64,000 bases of DNA, taken from NCBI RefSeq assembly GCF_003350545.1, contig NZ_QQBA01000014.1, positions 26,127 to 90,126 of the forward strand, written 5' to 3'. Positions within the stretch are counted from its first letter, which is position 1, and the number at the start of each line of letters is the position of its first letter. Below the pieces are notes generated by a model, which made no database searches, was not told where the DNA came from, and saw only the letters and a list, made by a program, of their open reading frames with translations. Positions 43,717 to 51,431 of the stretch are shown piece after piece. This DNA comes from Flavobacterium glaciei. GTDB taxonomy: Bacteria > Bacteroidota > Bacteroidia > Flavobacteriales > Flavobacteriaceae. Made by a program: the position numbers and the translations under genes.

Positions 43717-44238
43717 ATGAAAACAAAATGGACAGTTGACTCGAATCAATCAGATGTTCTGATAAAAATGAGACATTCGATAATCGCGTATCTGGCTGGC
43801 TCAACAAATAAATTTAACGGACATATTGATATTGAGGACAATGAGATAGAAGATGCTTCAATCGAATTTTATTTAGACATCAATAACAAAGATTCAAAGC
43901 TAGAGCAAATAGATACTAAACTGGTATTAAACGACTTATTTGAAATTAATAAATTTCCTGTTATTAGTTTCAAGTCAACTTCATTCGAAAAAGTAAATAA
44001 GAATATTAACTTTTTGAAAGGTAATCTTACCATCAAAAACATCACAAAAGTTGTAGAGCTTGATGCTGAATTCACGGGGTTCAACACGTATGATGGCAAT
44101 CAAAAAGCTGCTTTTGAAATAACAGGTCATATTAATCGCAAGGATTTTGGTTTGAACTACACCTCATTTAATCAAACAAGCGGTTTAGCTATAGGGCAAG
44201 ATATTAAGTTTATGGCAAACTTAGAATTAACAGCTTAA
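43717..44238 (+). CDS. YceI family periplasmic-type lipid-binding protein
   Basis: 173 residues from ATG 43717 (MKTKWTVDSNQSDV); the frame starting at 43684 begins with TTG. The family features are WTVDSNQSDVLIKMRH, LAGSTNKFNGHIDIED, INKFPVISFKSTSF, LKGNLTIKNITK and FEITGHINRKDFGLNY. YceI proteins are lipocalin-like barrels that bind isoprenoid or other lipid chains. No signal peptide is visible, so this member may stay in the cytoplasm. A palindrome matching the one before the TetR gene stands in front of its -7 box, so it is probably controlled by the same regulator. Confidence 0.9.
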   Translation: MKTKWTVDSNQSDVLIKMRHSIIAYLAGSTNKFNGHIDIEDNEIEDASIEFYLDINNKDSKLEQIDTKLVLNDLFEINKFPVISFKSTSFEKVNKNINFLKGNLTIKNITKVVELDAEFTGFNTYDGNQKAAFEITGHINRKDFGLNYTSFNQTSGLAIGQDIKFMANLELTA

Positions 44239-44273
44239 CAAGAAAGTCAATGTTAAATAATTATAAAACTTAA

Positions 44274-44301
44274 GGAAACTATTTTTGTTTTCAAAGTTTC
44301 C
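44274..44301 (+). promoter_or_regulatory. TetR operator candidate 2, upstream of the efflux operon
   Basis: 28-bp palindrome with ends GGAAACT (44274-44280) and AGTTTCC (44295-44301), 4 bp before the -7 box TATATTTG (44306-44313). A -33 TTG (44285-44287) lies inside it with an 18-bp spacer. It matches the site at 43607-43634 in 23 or more of 28 positions by eye. Confidence 0.85.
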
Positions 44302-44305
44302 AAAA

Positions 44306-44313
44306 TATATTTG
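44306..44313 (+). promoter_or_regulatory. -7 box for the tetR-tolC-mfp-rnd operon
   Basis: TATATTTG with a -33 TTG 18 bp upstream (44285-44287), 48 bp before the tetR ATG. Confidence 0.65.
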
Positions 44314-44361
44314 CATCAAATTTAACAGTTAAAAAAAATACAACTGATTAAAAACAAAAAA

Positions 44362-44958
44362 ATGAAAGAGAAAATTATATCAAAAGCGAAGGAAATGTTT
44401 TTGAAACTTGGTTTCAAAAGCATCACTATGGATGATATTGCTGGAGAAATGTGTATTTCAAAGAAAACAATCTACAAGTATTTTGCTAATAAAGAATTGC
44501 TTGTAGAGGAAAGCGTTCAAGTAATACATACCGAAGTAAACAACATTATCAATACGATAACTTCACAGGATTTTAATGCCATTGAAGAAAATTTTGAAAT
44601 CAGACGCATGTTTGAAAACATGTTTAAGTCCACAGATACTTCGCCAGTGTACCAACTCAAAAAACACTACCCCGAAGTGTACCAAAAAGTGTTATCAGAT
44701 CAAGTTGAAATGTGTGAAACCTGTTTTAGAAAAAACATCGAAAAAGGAATTGCACAAGGATTGTATCGAAAAGATTTAAATAAAGATGCTTACATCAAGT
44801 TTTACTACACATTAATTTTTTCGATAAATGAAAACATTCGATCAGAACGAGAAGCCTTTGCACTTGAGTTGGAAGCACTACAATACCATACCAGAGCCAT
44901 GGCAACAGACAAAGGAATTCTGGAACTAGAGAAAAATTTAATTAAATCAAGCTTATAA
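44362..44958 (+). CDS. TetR/AcrR family transcriptional regulator
   Basis: 198 residues. N-terminal TetR-type helix-turn-helix (about 19-48) with ITMDDIAGEMCISKKTIYKY, where the recognition helix is CISKKTIYKYF. The rest is an all-helical ligand-binding and dimerisation domain. It is the first gene of an operon with TolC, membrane-fusion and RND genes (next start 2 bp after its stop), as usual for local efflux repressors. A 28-bp palindrome in its promoter and a twin in front of yceI suggest it represses both; the ligand is unknown. Confidence 0.93.
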   Translation: MKEKIISKAKEMFLKLGFKSITMDDIAGEMCISKKTIYKYFANKELLVEESVQVIHTEVNNIINTITSQDFNAIEENFEIRRMFENMFKSTDTSPVYQLKKHYPEVYQKVLSDQVEMCETCFRKNIEKGIAQGLYRKDLNKDAYIKFYYTLIFSINENIRSEREAFALELEALQYHTRAMATDKGILELEKNLIKSSL

Positions 44959-44959
44959 A

Positions 44960-46300
44960 ATGAGAACAACAATAATACTAATGACCGTGCTGCTTTCCCT
45001 GAGCATCAATGCACAAGAAATAAAAAATCTCACCCTGAAAGATGCTATCACGTATGCTCTTGAAAACAAAGCCGATGCTAAAAAAGCAAGATTACAAATA
45101 GAAAAAGGAGAATATGAAATTCAAGAAGTGCGATCCAGAGCTTTGCCTCAAATAGCAGCAAACGGAAGTTTAAACTACAACCCTATTTTACAAACTACAG
45201 TAATTGACGGAGCAGGTTTTGGCGCACCAGGAACTACCATTCAAGCCGCTTTTGGTCAAAAATGGAACTCAACAGCAGGAGTTTCCCTAAATCAAGCGTT
45301 GTATGACCAAGCCGTATTTATAGGTTTAAAAGCCGCTAAATCGACACGAGAGTTTTATCAAATAAACGCACAATTAACAGAGGAACAGGTTATTGAGCGC
45401 GTGGCCAATGCGTATTATCAAGTTTACGTAACGCGTCAAAACCTGACTGTATTAGATAATAATTTAAAAAACACTCTTAAAGTTAAGGACATTTTAAAAG
45501 GACAATATGATAACGGTCTTGCTAAAAAAATTGATTTAGATAGAACGCTGGTTCGTATCTCAAACATCAATACACTTCGCCAGCAAACTCTGAACGCTGT
45601 TACGCTACAAGAAAACGCTTTGAAATTTTTCATGGGTTTACCTGTAGCCACGGCCATTTCTATTCCCGAAACAGAATTTGAGATTACACCAAGCGCACTT
45701 TCATTAGCAGCAGATACGACAACACGAACTGAATATTTGTTACTTAAAAAGAACGAACAATTATTAGAATACCAAAAAAAATCTATTGAGGCGGCTTATT
45801 ATCCAAGTTTATCACTAAATGCTGGATATAACTTCATCGGTCAAGGTCCAGAGATGCCTTGGTTCAGGAAGCCTTCAGATGGTGTGTACTGGTCAGACTT
45901 TGCTTCTGTAGGACTAAATTTACGAGTTCCAATATTTTCAGGATTTGGAACAAAAGCAAGAGTAAGCCAAGCTGATAACAAACTTGCTTCTATAAAGGTA
46001 GACTTAGAGGAAACAAAACTGGCATTAGATTTACAATACAGCAATGCAAAAACGCAAATCGAGAATAGTATTGTATCGATCAACAATCAAAAAGAAAACT
46101 CAAAACTTGCTCAAGAAGTTTTAACAAATACGAACAACAATTACATTCAAGGCTTAGCGTCACTTACTGATTTACTTGAAGCAGAAAGCGAACTTGTTGT
46201 AGCCCAAAACAATTACACCACGGCGTTGTTAGATTACAAATTAGCCGAAATACAATTAATAAAAGCAAAAGGAGAACTAAAAACATTAACCAATAAATAA
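44960..46300 (+). CDS. TolC family outer membrane efflux protein
   Basis: 446 residues with a signal peptide (MRTTIILMTVLLSLSINAQ). Two OEP repeats of helical hairpin and beta strands: LTLKDAITYALENKADAKKA at the N-terminus and the second half starting around residue 240, with VPIFSGFGTKARVSQADNK near 320 and YIQGLASLTDLLEAESELVVAQNNY near 395. It forms the outer membrane channel of a tripartite pump with the two following genes. Starts 1 bp after the tetR stop codon. Confidence 0.93.
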   Translation: MRTTIILMTVLLSLSINAQEIKNLTLKDAITYALENKADAKKARLQIEKGEYEIQEVRSRALPQIAANGSLNYNPILQTTVIDGAGFGAPGTTIQAAFGQKWNSTAGVSLNQALYDQAVFIGLKAAKSTREFYQINAQLTEEQVIERVANAYYQVYVTRQNLTVLDNNLKNTLKVKDILKGQYDNGLAKKIDLDRTLVRISNINTLRQQTLNAVTLQENALKFFMGLPVATAISIPETEFEITPSALSLAADTTTRTEYLLLKKNEQLLEYQKKSIEAAYYPSLSLNAGYNFIGQGPEMPWFRKPSDGVYWSDFASVGLNLRVPIFSGFGTKARVSQADNKLASIKVDLEETKLALDLQYSNAKTQIENSIVSINNQKENSKLAQEVLTNTNNNYIQGLASLTDLLEAESELVVAQNNYTTALLDYKLAEIQLIKAKGELKTLTNK

Positions 46301-46305
46301 TCAAA

Positions 46306-47373
46306 ATGAAAAAAATTATCATAACAATAGTTGTAATTGCTGCCTCTCTAGGAATTATTGCTTACATACTTACCAATAACAAACAAGAGAACGAAGCTAA
46401 AACTGCGATTGTAGCAGAGAAAAATGCAACTATATCCGTAAGAACTGATGTGGTAAAAATAGAAGTAGTATCTCTTGACTTTGTTTCAAACGGAAATTTT
46501 GAACCAGTTCAAGAACTTAAATTTTCTGCTGAAAAATCAGGAAAAATAACTAAAATTTTAGCTAAAGAAGGAGATTACGTGAGCGTAGGACAAACTCTTG
46601 CTATCGTGCGTAGTGATGTCGTGAATGTAAATGCTCAAAATGCAAACGCTATTTATCAAAACGCTGTTGCTGATTACAACCGATTTGAAAACGCATTTAA
46701 AACTGGTGGTGTAACCAAGCAACAACTTGATCAAGCAAAATTACAAATGGTAAATGCTAAGTCACAATTGACTCAAGCAAACATAAACGTAGGTGACACT
46801 AGAATCAAAGCACCAATAAGCGGATTCATCAATAAAAAACACATTGAAGTAGGATCTATCATTACAGGAATGCCTGCAACACAATTGTTTGATATTGTTA
46901 ATGTATCTAAATTAAAATTGAAAGTTAACGTAAACGAAAGTCAAGTAGCTGGATTAAGAGTAGGAAGCACAACTAATGTAGTTGCAAGCGTTTATCCTGA
47001 CAAAACTTTCTCGGGAAAAATAACTTTCATTGCCGCTAAAGCTGATGAAACTTTGAACTTCCCAGTAGAAATAGAAATTACAAACAATTCCAACAAAGAT
47101 CTTAAAGCAGGAATGTACGGTACGGCAAAATTTGCATCAAATCAGCAAAAACAAGCCTTGAGAATTGTTCCAAGAAATGCTTTTGTAGGTAGTGTAAGTA
47201 GCAACCAAGTATTTGTAATTGAAAACGGAACTGCCAAGTTAAAAACAGTAACCGCTGGTAGAATCCTAGGTGATAAAGTAGAGATTTTAGACGGCCTTCA
47301 AGAAGGAGAACAAGTAATTGTAACAGGACAAATCAACTTGCAAGACGGAAGCAAAGTGGAGGTTATTAAATAG
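46306..47373 (+). CDS. RND efflux periplasmic adaptor (MFP/HlyD family)
   Basis: 355 residues. One N-terminal hydrophobic segment (IIITIVVIAASLGIIAYIL) anchors it. The biotinyl-lipoyl-like domain carries SGKITKILAKEGDYVSVGQTL, with its second half IKAPISGFINKKHIEVG after a short helical hairpin (about 110-160). Then beta-barrel and membrane-proximal domains end with VFVIENGTAKLKTVTAG and EGEQVIVTGQ. It links the RND pump to the TolC channel. The hairpin is short, as in several Bacteroidota adaptors. Starts 5 bp after tolC. Confidence 0.93.
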   Translation: MKKIIITIVVIAASLGIIAYILTNNKQENEAKTAIVAEKNATISVRTDVVKIEVVSLDFVSNGNFEPVQELKFSAEKSGKITKILAKEGDYVSVGQTLAIVRSDVVNVNAQNANAIYQNAVADYNRFENAFKTGGVTKQQLDQAKLQMVNAKSQLTQANINVGDTRIKAPISGFINKKHIEVGSIITGMPATQLFDIVNVSKLKLKVNVNESQVAGLRVGSTTNVVASVYPDKTFSGKITFIAAKADETLNFPVEIEITNNSNKDLKAGMYGTAKFASNQQKQALRIVPRNAFVGSVSSNQVFVIENGTAKLKTVTAGRILGDKVEILDGLQEGEQVIVTGQINLQDGSKVEVIK

Positions 47374-47382
47374 ATTAAAAAT

Positions 47383-47446
47383 TTGTTTCAAGTTTAAAGT
47401 TTAAAGTTACAAAACTTGAAACCTGAAACTTGAAACCTGAAACTAA
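47383..47446 (+). repeat. Short tandem repeat with hairpin potential before the RND gene
   Basis: Two full copies of a 14-bp unit CTTGAAACCTGAAA (47415-47428, 47429-47442) and an inverted GTTTCAAGTTT at 47385-47395 opposite AAACTTGAAAC at 47412-47422. It is in the 78-bp gap between the adaptor and RND genes and may tune their relative expression. Confidence 0.6.
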
Positions 47447-47451
47447 AACAT

Positions 47452-50400
47452 ATGAAATTAGCAGAAATATCCATAAAACGTCCGTCGTTAGTGATTGTAT
47501 TGTTTACAATCCTAACTCTCGGAGGACTATTTAGTTACAGCCAATTAGGCTATGAGTTGATCCCGAAATTTGAAACCAACGTGATTTCGATTGCAACGGT
47601 TTATCCGGGTGCTTCACCTAGTGAGGTCGAAAATACCATTACCAAAAAAATTGAAGATGCCATCTCATCCTTAGAAAACATCAAAAAAATAGATTCTAAG
47701 TCTTTTGAAAGTTTATCCTCAGTTTCGATAACATTAACATCTAATGCTGATGTAAATATCTCTATGAATGATGCGCAACGTAAAATAAATGCCATCATCA
47801 ATGACTTACCAGATGACGCTCAGGCGCCTTCATTAAACAAGTTTTCGTTAAGCGATTTACCAATCATGACCATTGGTGCCAACGGAAAAATGGACGAAGT
47901 TGCTTTTTACGACTTAATAGACAAGAAACTTGCACCGGTACTTTCTCGTGTGCAAGGAGTAGCTCAAGTTAATATAACTGGTGGTCAAGAGAGAGAAATT
48001 CAAGTAAACCTTGATGCCGTAAAAATGCAAGCCTACGGACTCTCAATTCCTCAGGTGCAACAAAATATTTTATCCTCTAACTTGGATTTCCCAACAGGGA
48101 ACATTCAAACTCGAGAACAAAAAATATTAATCCGATTAGCTGGAAAGTATAAATCCGTAGAGGAGTTAAGAAACTTAATTGTATCCTCAAGAGGTGGAAT
48201 CCAAGTTCGTTTAGGCGATGTTGCAGATGTACAAGACACGCAAAAAATTACGGAGAAAGTGGCTCGTGTAAACCAGAAAAGCGCCATTATTTTACAAATT
48301 ATCAAGCAATCTGATGCCAACGCAGTTGCTGTAAGTAAAGAATTGGTAAAAACCATTGCTAAACTGGAAAAAGAATATAAGGCTGCCGATTTAAAACTAG
48401 AAATTGCAAAAGACAGTACTGTTTTTACACTTGAAGCTGCTGATGCTGTAGTGCACGATTTGCTTATTGCCGTTCTTTTAGTGGCTTTTGTCATGCTGTT
48501 TTTCTTGCATAGTATTCGAAACTCTTTGATTGTAATGGTATCTATCCCTGCTTCGTTAATTGCCACTTTTATTGGGATTTACTTGATGGGTTACACCTTA
48601 AACTTAATGAGTTTATTAGGATTGTCACTGGTTGTAGGTATTCTTGTGGACGATGCGATTGTAGTTCTTGAAAACATTTACAGGCACATGGAAATGGGCA
48701 AAAACAAAGTTCGAGCTGCTTATGATGGTACAGCCGAAATTGGTGGAACTGTAGTATCGATTACGCTTGTAATTGTGGTTGTGTTTTTACCAATTGCATT
48801 GAGTTCTGGTCTGGTTTCTAATATTATTACGCAATTTTGTGTCACGGTAATTATATCCACTTTATTATCATTAGTTGCTTCGTTTACTATTATTCCATGG
48901 TTATCATCTAGATACGGAAAATTAGAACATATTGAAGGTAAAAACCTTTTTGGAAGAGTCATTCTTGGTTTTGAAAGTTATTTAACCCGTTTCATCAACT
49001 GGATCTCTGGATTACTGACATGGTCTTTGGATCATTATAAAACAACACTTGCCATTGTTTTAGTTATATTCTTTAGCTCAATTGCATTAGTACCAGCAGG
49101 ATTTATTGGTGGTGAGTTCTTTGCAGCATCAGATAGTGGTGAGTTTTTAGTTCAAATCGAAATGCCAAAAGATGCTTCACTAGAACAAACCAACTTCATG
49201 ACTCAAAAAGCAGAAGCCTTTTTAGACAAAGAAGATTTTGTCCATAGTCAATTTACCATTGTGGGTCAGACTAGTGGTGGCATGGGAGCTTCTCAATCTA
49301 CTGCTTATAAATCAGAAATTAACGTGAAAATGGTAGGGCTTGACAAACGCGATGAACCTGCAAATGTGTATGCCGCTAAAACCAAACGTAAATTAGAAAA
49401 ATTATTAGTGGGTGCCAAAGTAAAAACGGTTCCCGTAGGTATTTTAGGAACAGCTGAAGATGCTACTTTAGGACTTATTGTAACAGGTCCAGATGTAGAA
49501 AGCGCTATGAAATTTGCAAAAGCAGCCGAAAAAGAATTACGTACAATTCCTGGAGCTACTGAAATTGAATTATCAGTAGAGGACGGAAATCCTGAAGTAA
49601 GCGTAAAAGTAGACAGAGATAAAATGGCGGCACTTGGTTTGAGTTTACAAACCGTAGGTATGACTATGCAAACTGCTTTTAGTGGAAACACAGACGGACG
49701 TTTTAGAGCTGGAGAATACGAGTACGATATCAATATTAAGTATAATGCTTTCGATAGAAAAAGTATTGCTGATGTAAGCAACTTGATATTCATAAACGAT
49801 ATGGGTCAACAAATCGAGTTAAATCAATTTGCAACGGTAACTGAAAGTTCTGGCCCAAGCCAATTAGAGCGTAGAGACAAAACAGCGTCTGTAACTGTTA
49901 AAGGCCAAAATGTTGGTGTCGCTTCTGGTACGATTGTATCGCAATGGGAAGAAAAAATTGAAAACTTAAAGAAACCAGTTGGTGTAGATTATATTTGGGG
50001 GGGACAAAAAGAGAATGAAACAGAAGGTTTTGGAACCTTAGGAATTGCTTTATTGGCAGCTATTATCTTGGTATACCTTGTAATGGTTTCGTTATATGAC
50101 AGTTTTGTACACCCATTTGTGGTATTGTTTGCTATTCCACTTTCGTTTATTGGCGCACTATTAGCCTTGGCTTTGACCAATAATACGCTGAATATTTTTA
50201 CTATTCTTGGGGTGATTATGTTAATTGGTCTGGTTTGTAAAAACGCGATTATGCTTGTGGATTATACCAATCAGCGAAGAGCTGCTGGTGAGAGCATAAG
50301 AACAGCATTAATTCAAGCGAATCACGCACGTCTTCGTCCAATTTTGATGACTACCATTGCCATGGTATTTGGTATGTTCCCAATTGCATTAGCATCAGGA

Positions 50401-50619
50401 GCTGGTGCCGAATGGAAAAACGGATTAGCTTGGGTAATTATTGGTGGATTGATTTCGTCCCTATTTTTGACCTTGATTATTGTTCCGGTAATTTATGAAA
50501 TCATGGAGAAATTAATTGCTAAATTCTCTAAAGGAGAAAAAGTAAATTATGAAACTGAAATGATAGCTGATTACGAACATCGCGAATTAAGTGAAGACGG
50601 ATTTACACCAAAACACTAA
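47452..50619 (+). CDS. RND efflux permease (AcrB/HAE1-type)
   Basis: 1055 residues with 12 membrane helices and two large periplasmic domains. N-terminus MKLAEISIKRPSLVIVLF is typical. The proton-relay Asp pair is in TM4, VVGILVDDAIVVLENIYRH near residue 395-415. Both halves show the internal repeat (RPILMTTIAMVFGMFPIAL in the second). It exports hydrophobic compounds across both membranes together with the adaptor and TolC protein, driven by protons; the substrate is unknown. The C-terminal tail (DYEHRELSEDGFTPKH) is repeated as a fragment near 55.4 kb. Confidence 0.93.
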   Translation: MKLAEISIKRPSLVIVLFTILTLGGLFSYSQLGYELIPKFETNVISIATVYPGASPSEVENTITKKIEDAISSLENIKKIDSKSFESLSSVSITLTSNADVNISMNDAQRKINAIINDLPDDAQAPSLNKFSLSDLPIMTIGANGKMDEVAFYDLIDKKLAPVLSRVQGVAQVNITGGQEREIQVNLDAVKMQAYGLSIPQVQQNILSSNLDFPTGNIQTREQKILIRLAGKYKSVEELRNLIVSSRGGIQVRLGDVADVQDTQKITEKVARVNQKSAIILQIIKQSDANAVAVSKELVKTIAKLEKEYKAADLKLEIAKDSTVFTLEAADAVVHDLLIAVLLVAFVMLFFLHSIRNSLIVMVSIPASLIATFIGIYLMGYTLNLMSLLGLSLVVGILVDDAIVVLENIYRHMEMGKNKVRAAYDGTAEIGGTVVSITLVIVVVFLPIALSSGLVSNIITQFCVTVIISTLLSLVASFTIIPWLSSRYGKLEHIEGKNLFGRVILGFESYLTRFINWISGLLTWSLDHYKTTLAIVLVIFFSSIALVPAGFIGGEFFAASDSGEFLVQIEMPKDASLEQTNFMTQKAEAFLDKEDFVHSQFTIVGQTSGGMGASQSTAYKSEINVKMVGLDKRDEPANVYAAKTKRKLEKLLVGAKVKTVPVGILGTAEDATLGLIVTGPDVESAMKFAKAAEKELRTIPGATEIELSVEDGNPEVSVKVDRDKMAALGLSLQTVGMTMQTAFSGNTDGRFRAGEYEYDINIKYNAFDRKSIADVSNLIFINDMGQQIELNQFATVTESSGPSQLERRDKTASVTVKGQNVGVASGTIVSQWEEKIENLKKPVGVDYIWGGQKENETEGFGTLGIALLAAIILVYLVMVSLYDSFVHPFVVLFAIPLSFIGALLALALTNNTLNIFTILGVIMLIGLVCKNAIMLVDYTNQRRAAGESIRTALIQANHARLRPILMTTIAMVFGMFPIALASGAGAEWKNGLAWVIIGGLISSLFLTLIIVPVIYEIMEKLIAKFSKGEKVNYETEMIADYEHRELSEDGFTPKH

Positions 50620-50634
50620 CACCTTCACTCTTCA

Positions 50635-50678
50635 TAAAAAAACGACCTGCTCTTTATAGATGCAGGTCGTTTTTTTTT
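50635..50678 (+). terminator. Terminator of the efflux operon
   Basis: AACGACCTGC and GCAGGTCGTT with flanking A and T runs around TCTTTATAGAT. A related stem, ACGACCTGC/GCAGGTCGT, recurs at 55595-55627. Confidence 0.9.
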
Positions 50679-50726
50679 GGCTTATGTTTAATGGAATTAA
50701 AAAAATGTTTTCTTGTTTTAACTACA

Positions 50727-51392
50727 TTATTTAGTTTATTACTGTAGCCTTTTTTTGTCTCATCGAGCGCAGTCGGGACGTCACAACGGTTCTCGACTGC
50801 GCTCGAACTGACAATGGAACTATCATTTAGTTTATTACTGTAGCTTTTTTTGTATCATCGAGCGCAGTCCAGATGTCACAAAGGTTCTCGACTGCGCTCG
50901 AACTGACAATGAAATATCATTTGGTTTATTACTGTAGCTTTTTTTGTCTCATCGAGCGCAGTCCAGATGTCACAAAGGTTCTCGACTGCGCTCGAGCTGA
51001 CAATGGAACTATCATTTAGTTTATTACTGTAGCTTTTTTTGTCTCATCGAGCGCAGTCCAGATGTCACAACGGTTCTCTACTGCGCTCGAACTGACAATA
51101 TGAATATCATTTGATTTATTACTGTAGCCTTTTTTGTCTCATCGAGCGCAGTCGAGACGTCACAACGGTTCTCGACTGCGCTCGAACTGACAATGGAACT
51201 ATCATTTAGTTTATTTCTGTAGCTTTTTTTGTCTCATCGAGCGCAGTCGGGATGTCACAACGGTTCTCGACAGCGCTCGGACTGACAATGGAAATATCAT
51301 TTAGTTTATTACTGTAGCCTTTTTTGTCTCATCGAGCGCAGTCGAGATGTCACAAAGGTTCTAGACTGCGCTCGAACTGACAATGGAACTAT
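50727..51392. repeat. Seven tandem ~95-bp units with inner hairpins
   Basis: Unit markers CATCGAGCGCAGTC (or close) at 50761, 50856, 50950, 51045, 51140, 51235 and 51330, that is steps of 95, 94, 95, 95, 95 and 95 bp. Each unit has an A/T-rich lead (TTTAGTTTATTACTGTAG) and a hairpin of GAGCGCAGTC and GACTGCGCTC. Units 1 and 5 have perfect stems; 2, 3, 4, 6 and 7 carry mismatches at the stem tip or in the stem. Copies are similar but not identical, so old enough to diverge. No open frame; not CRISPR (no unique spacers). Confidence 0.9.
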
Positions 51393-51431
51393 TTTAGAAT
51401 AACATTGATGCAGACCTTAAATTAAGAAATT

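Noticed and set aside
50727..51392. CRISPR array
   Set aside because: The 95-bp units are similar along their full length, with no unique spacers, and no cas genes are nearby.
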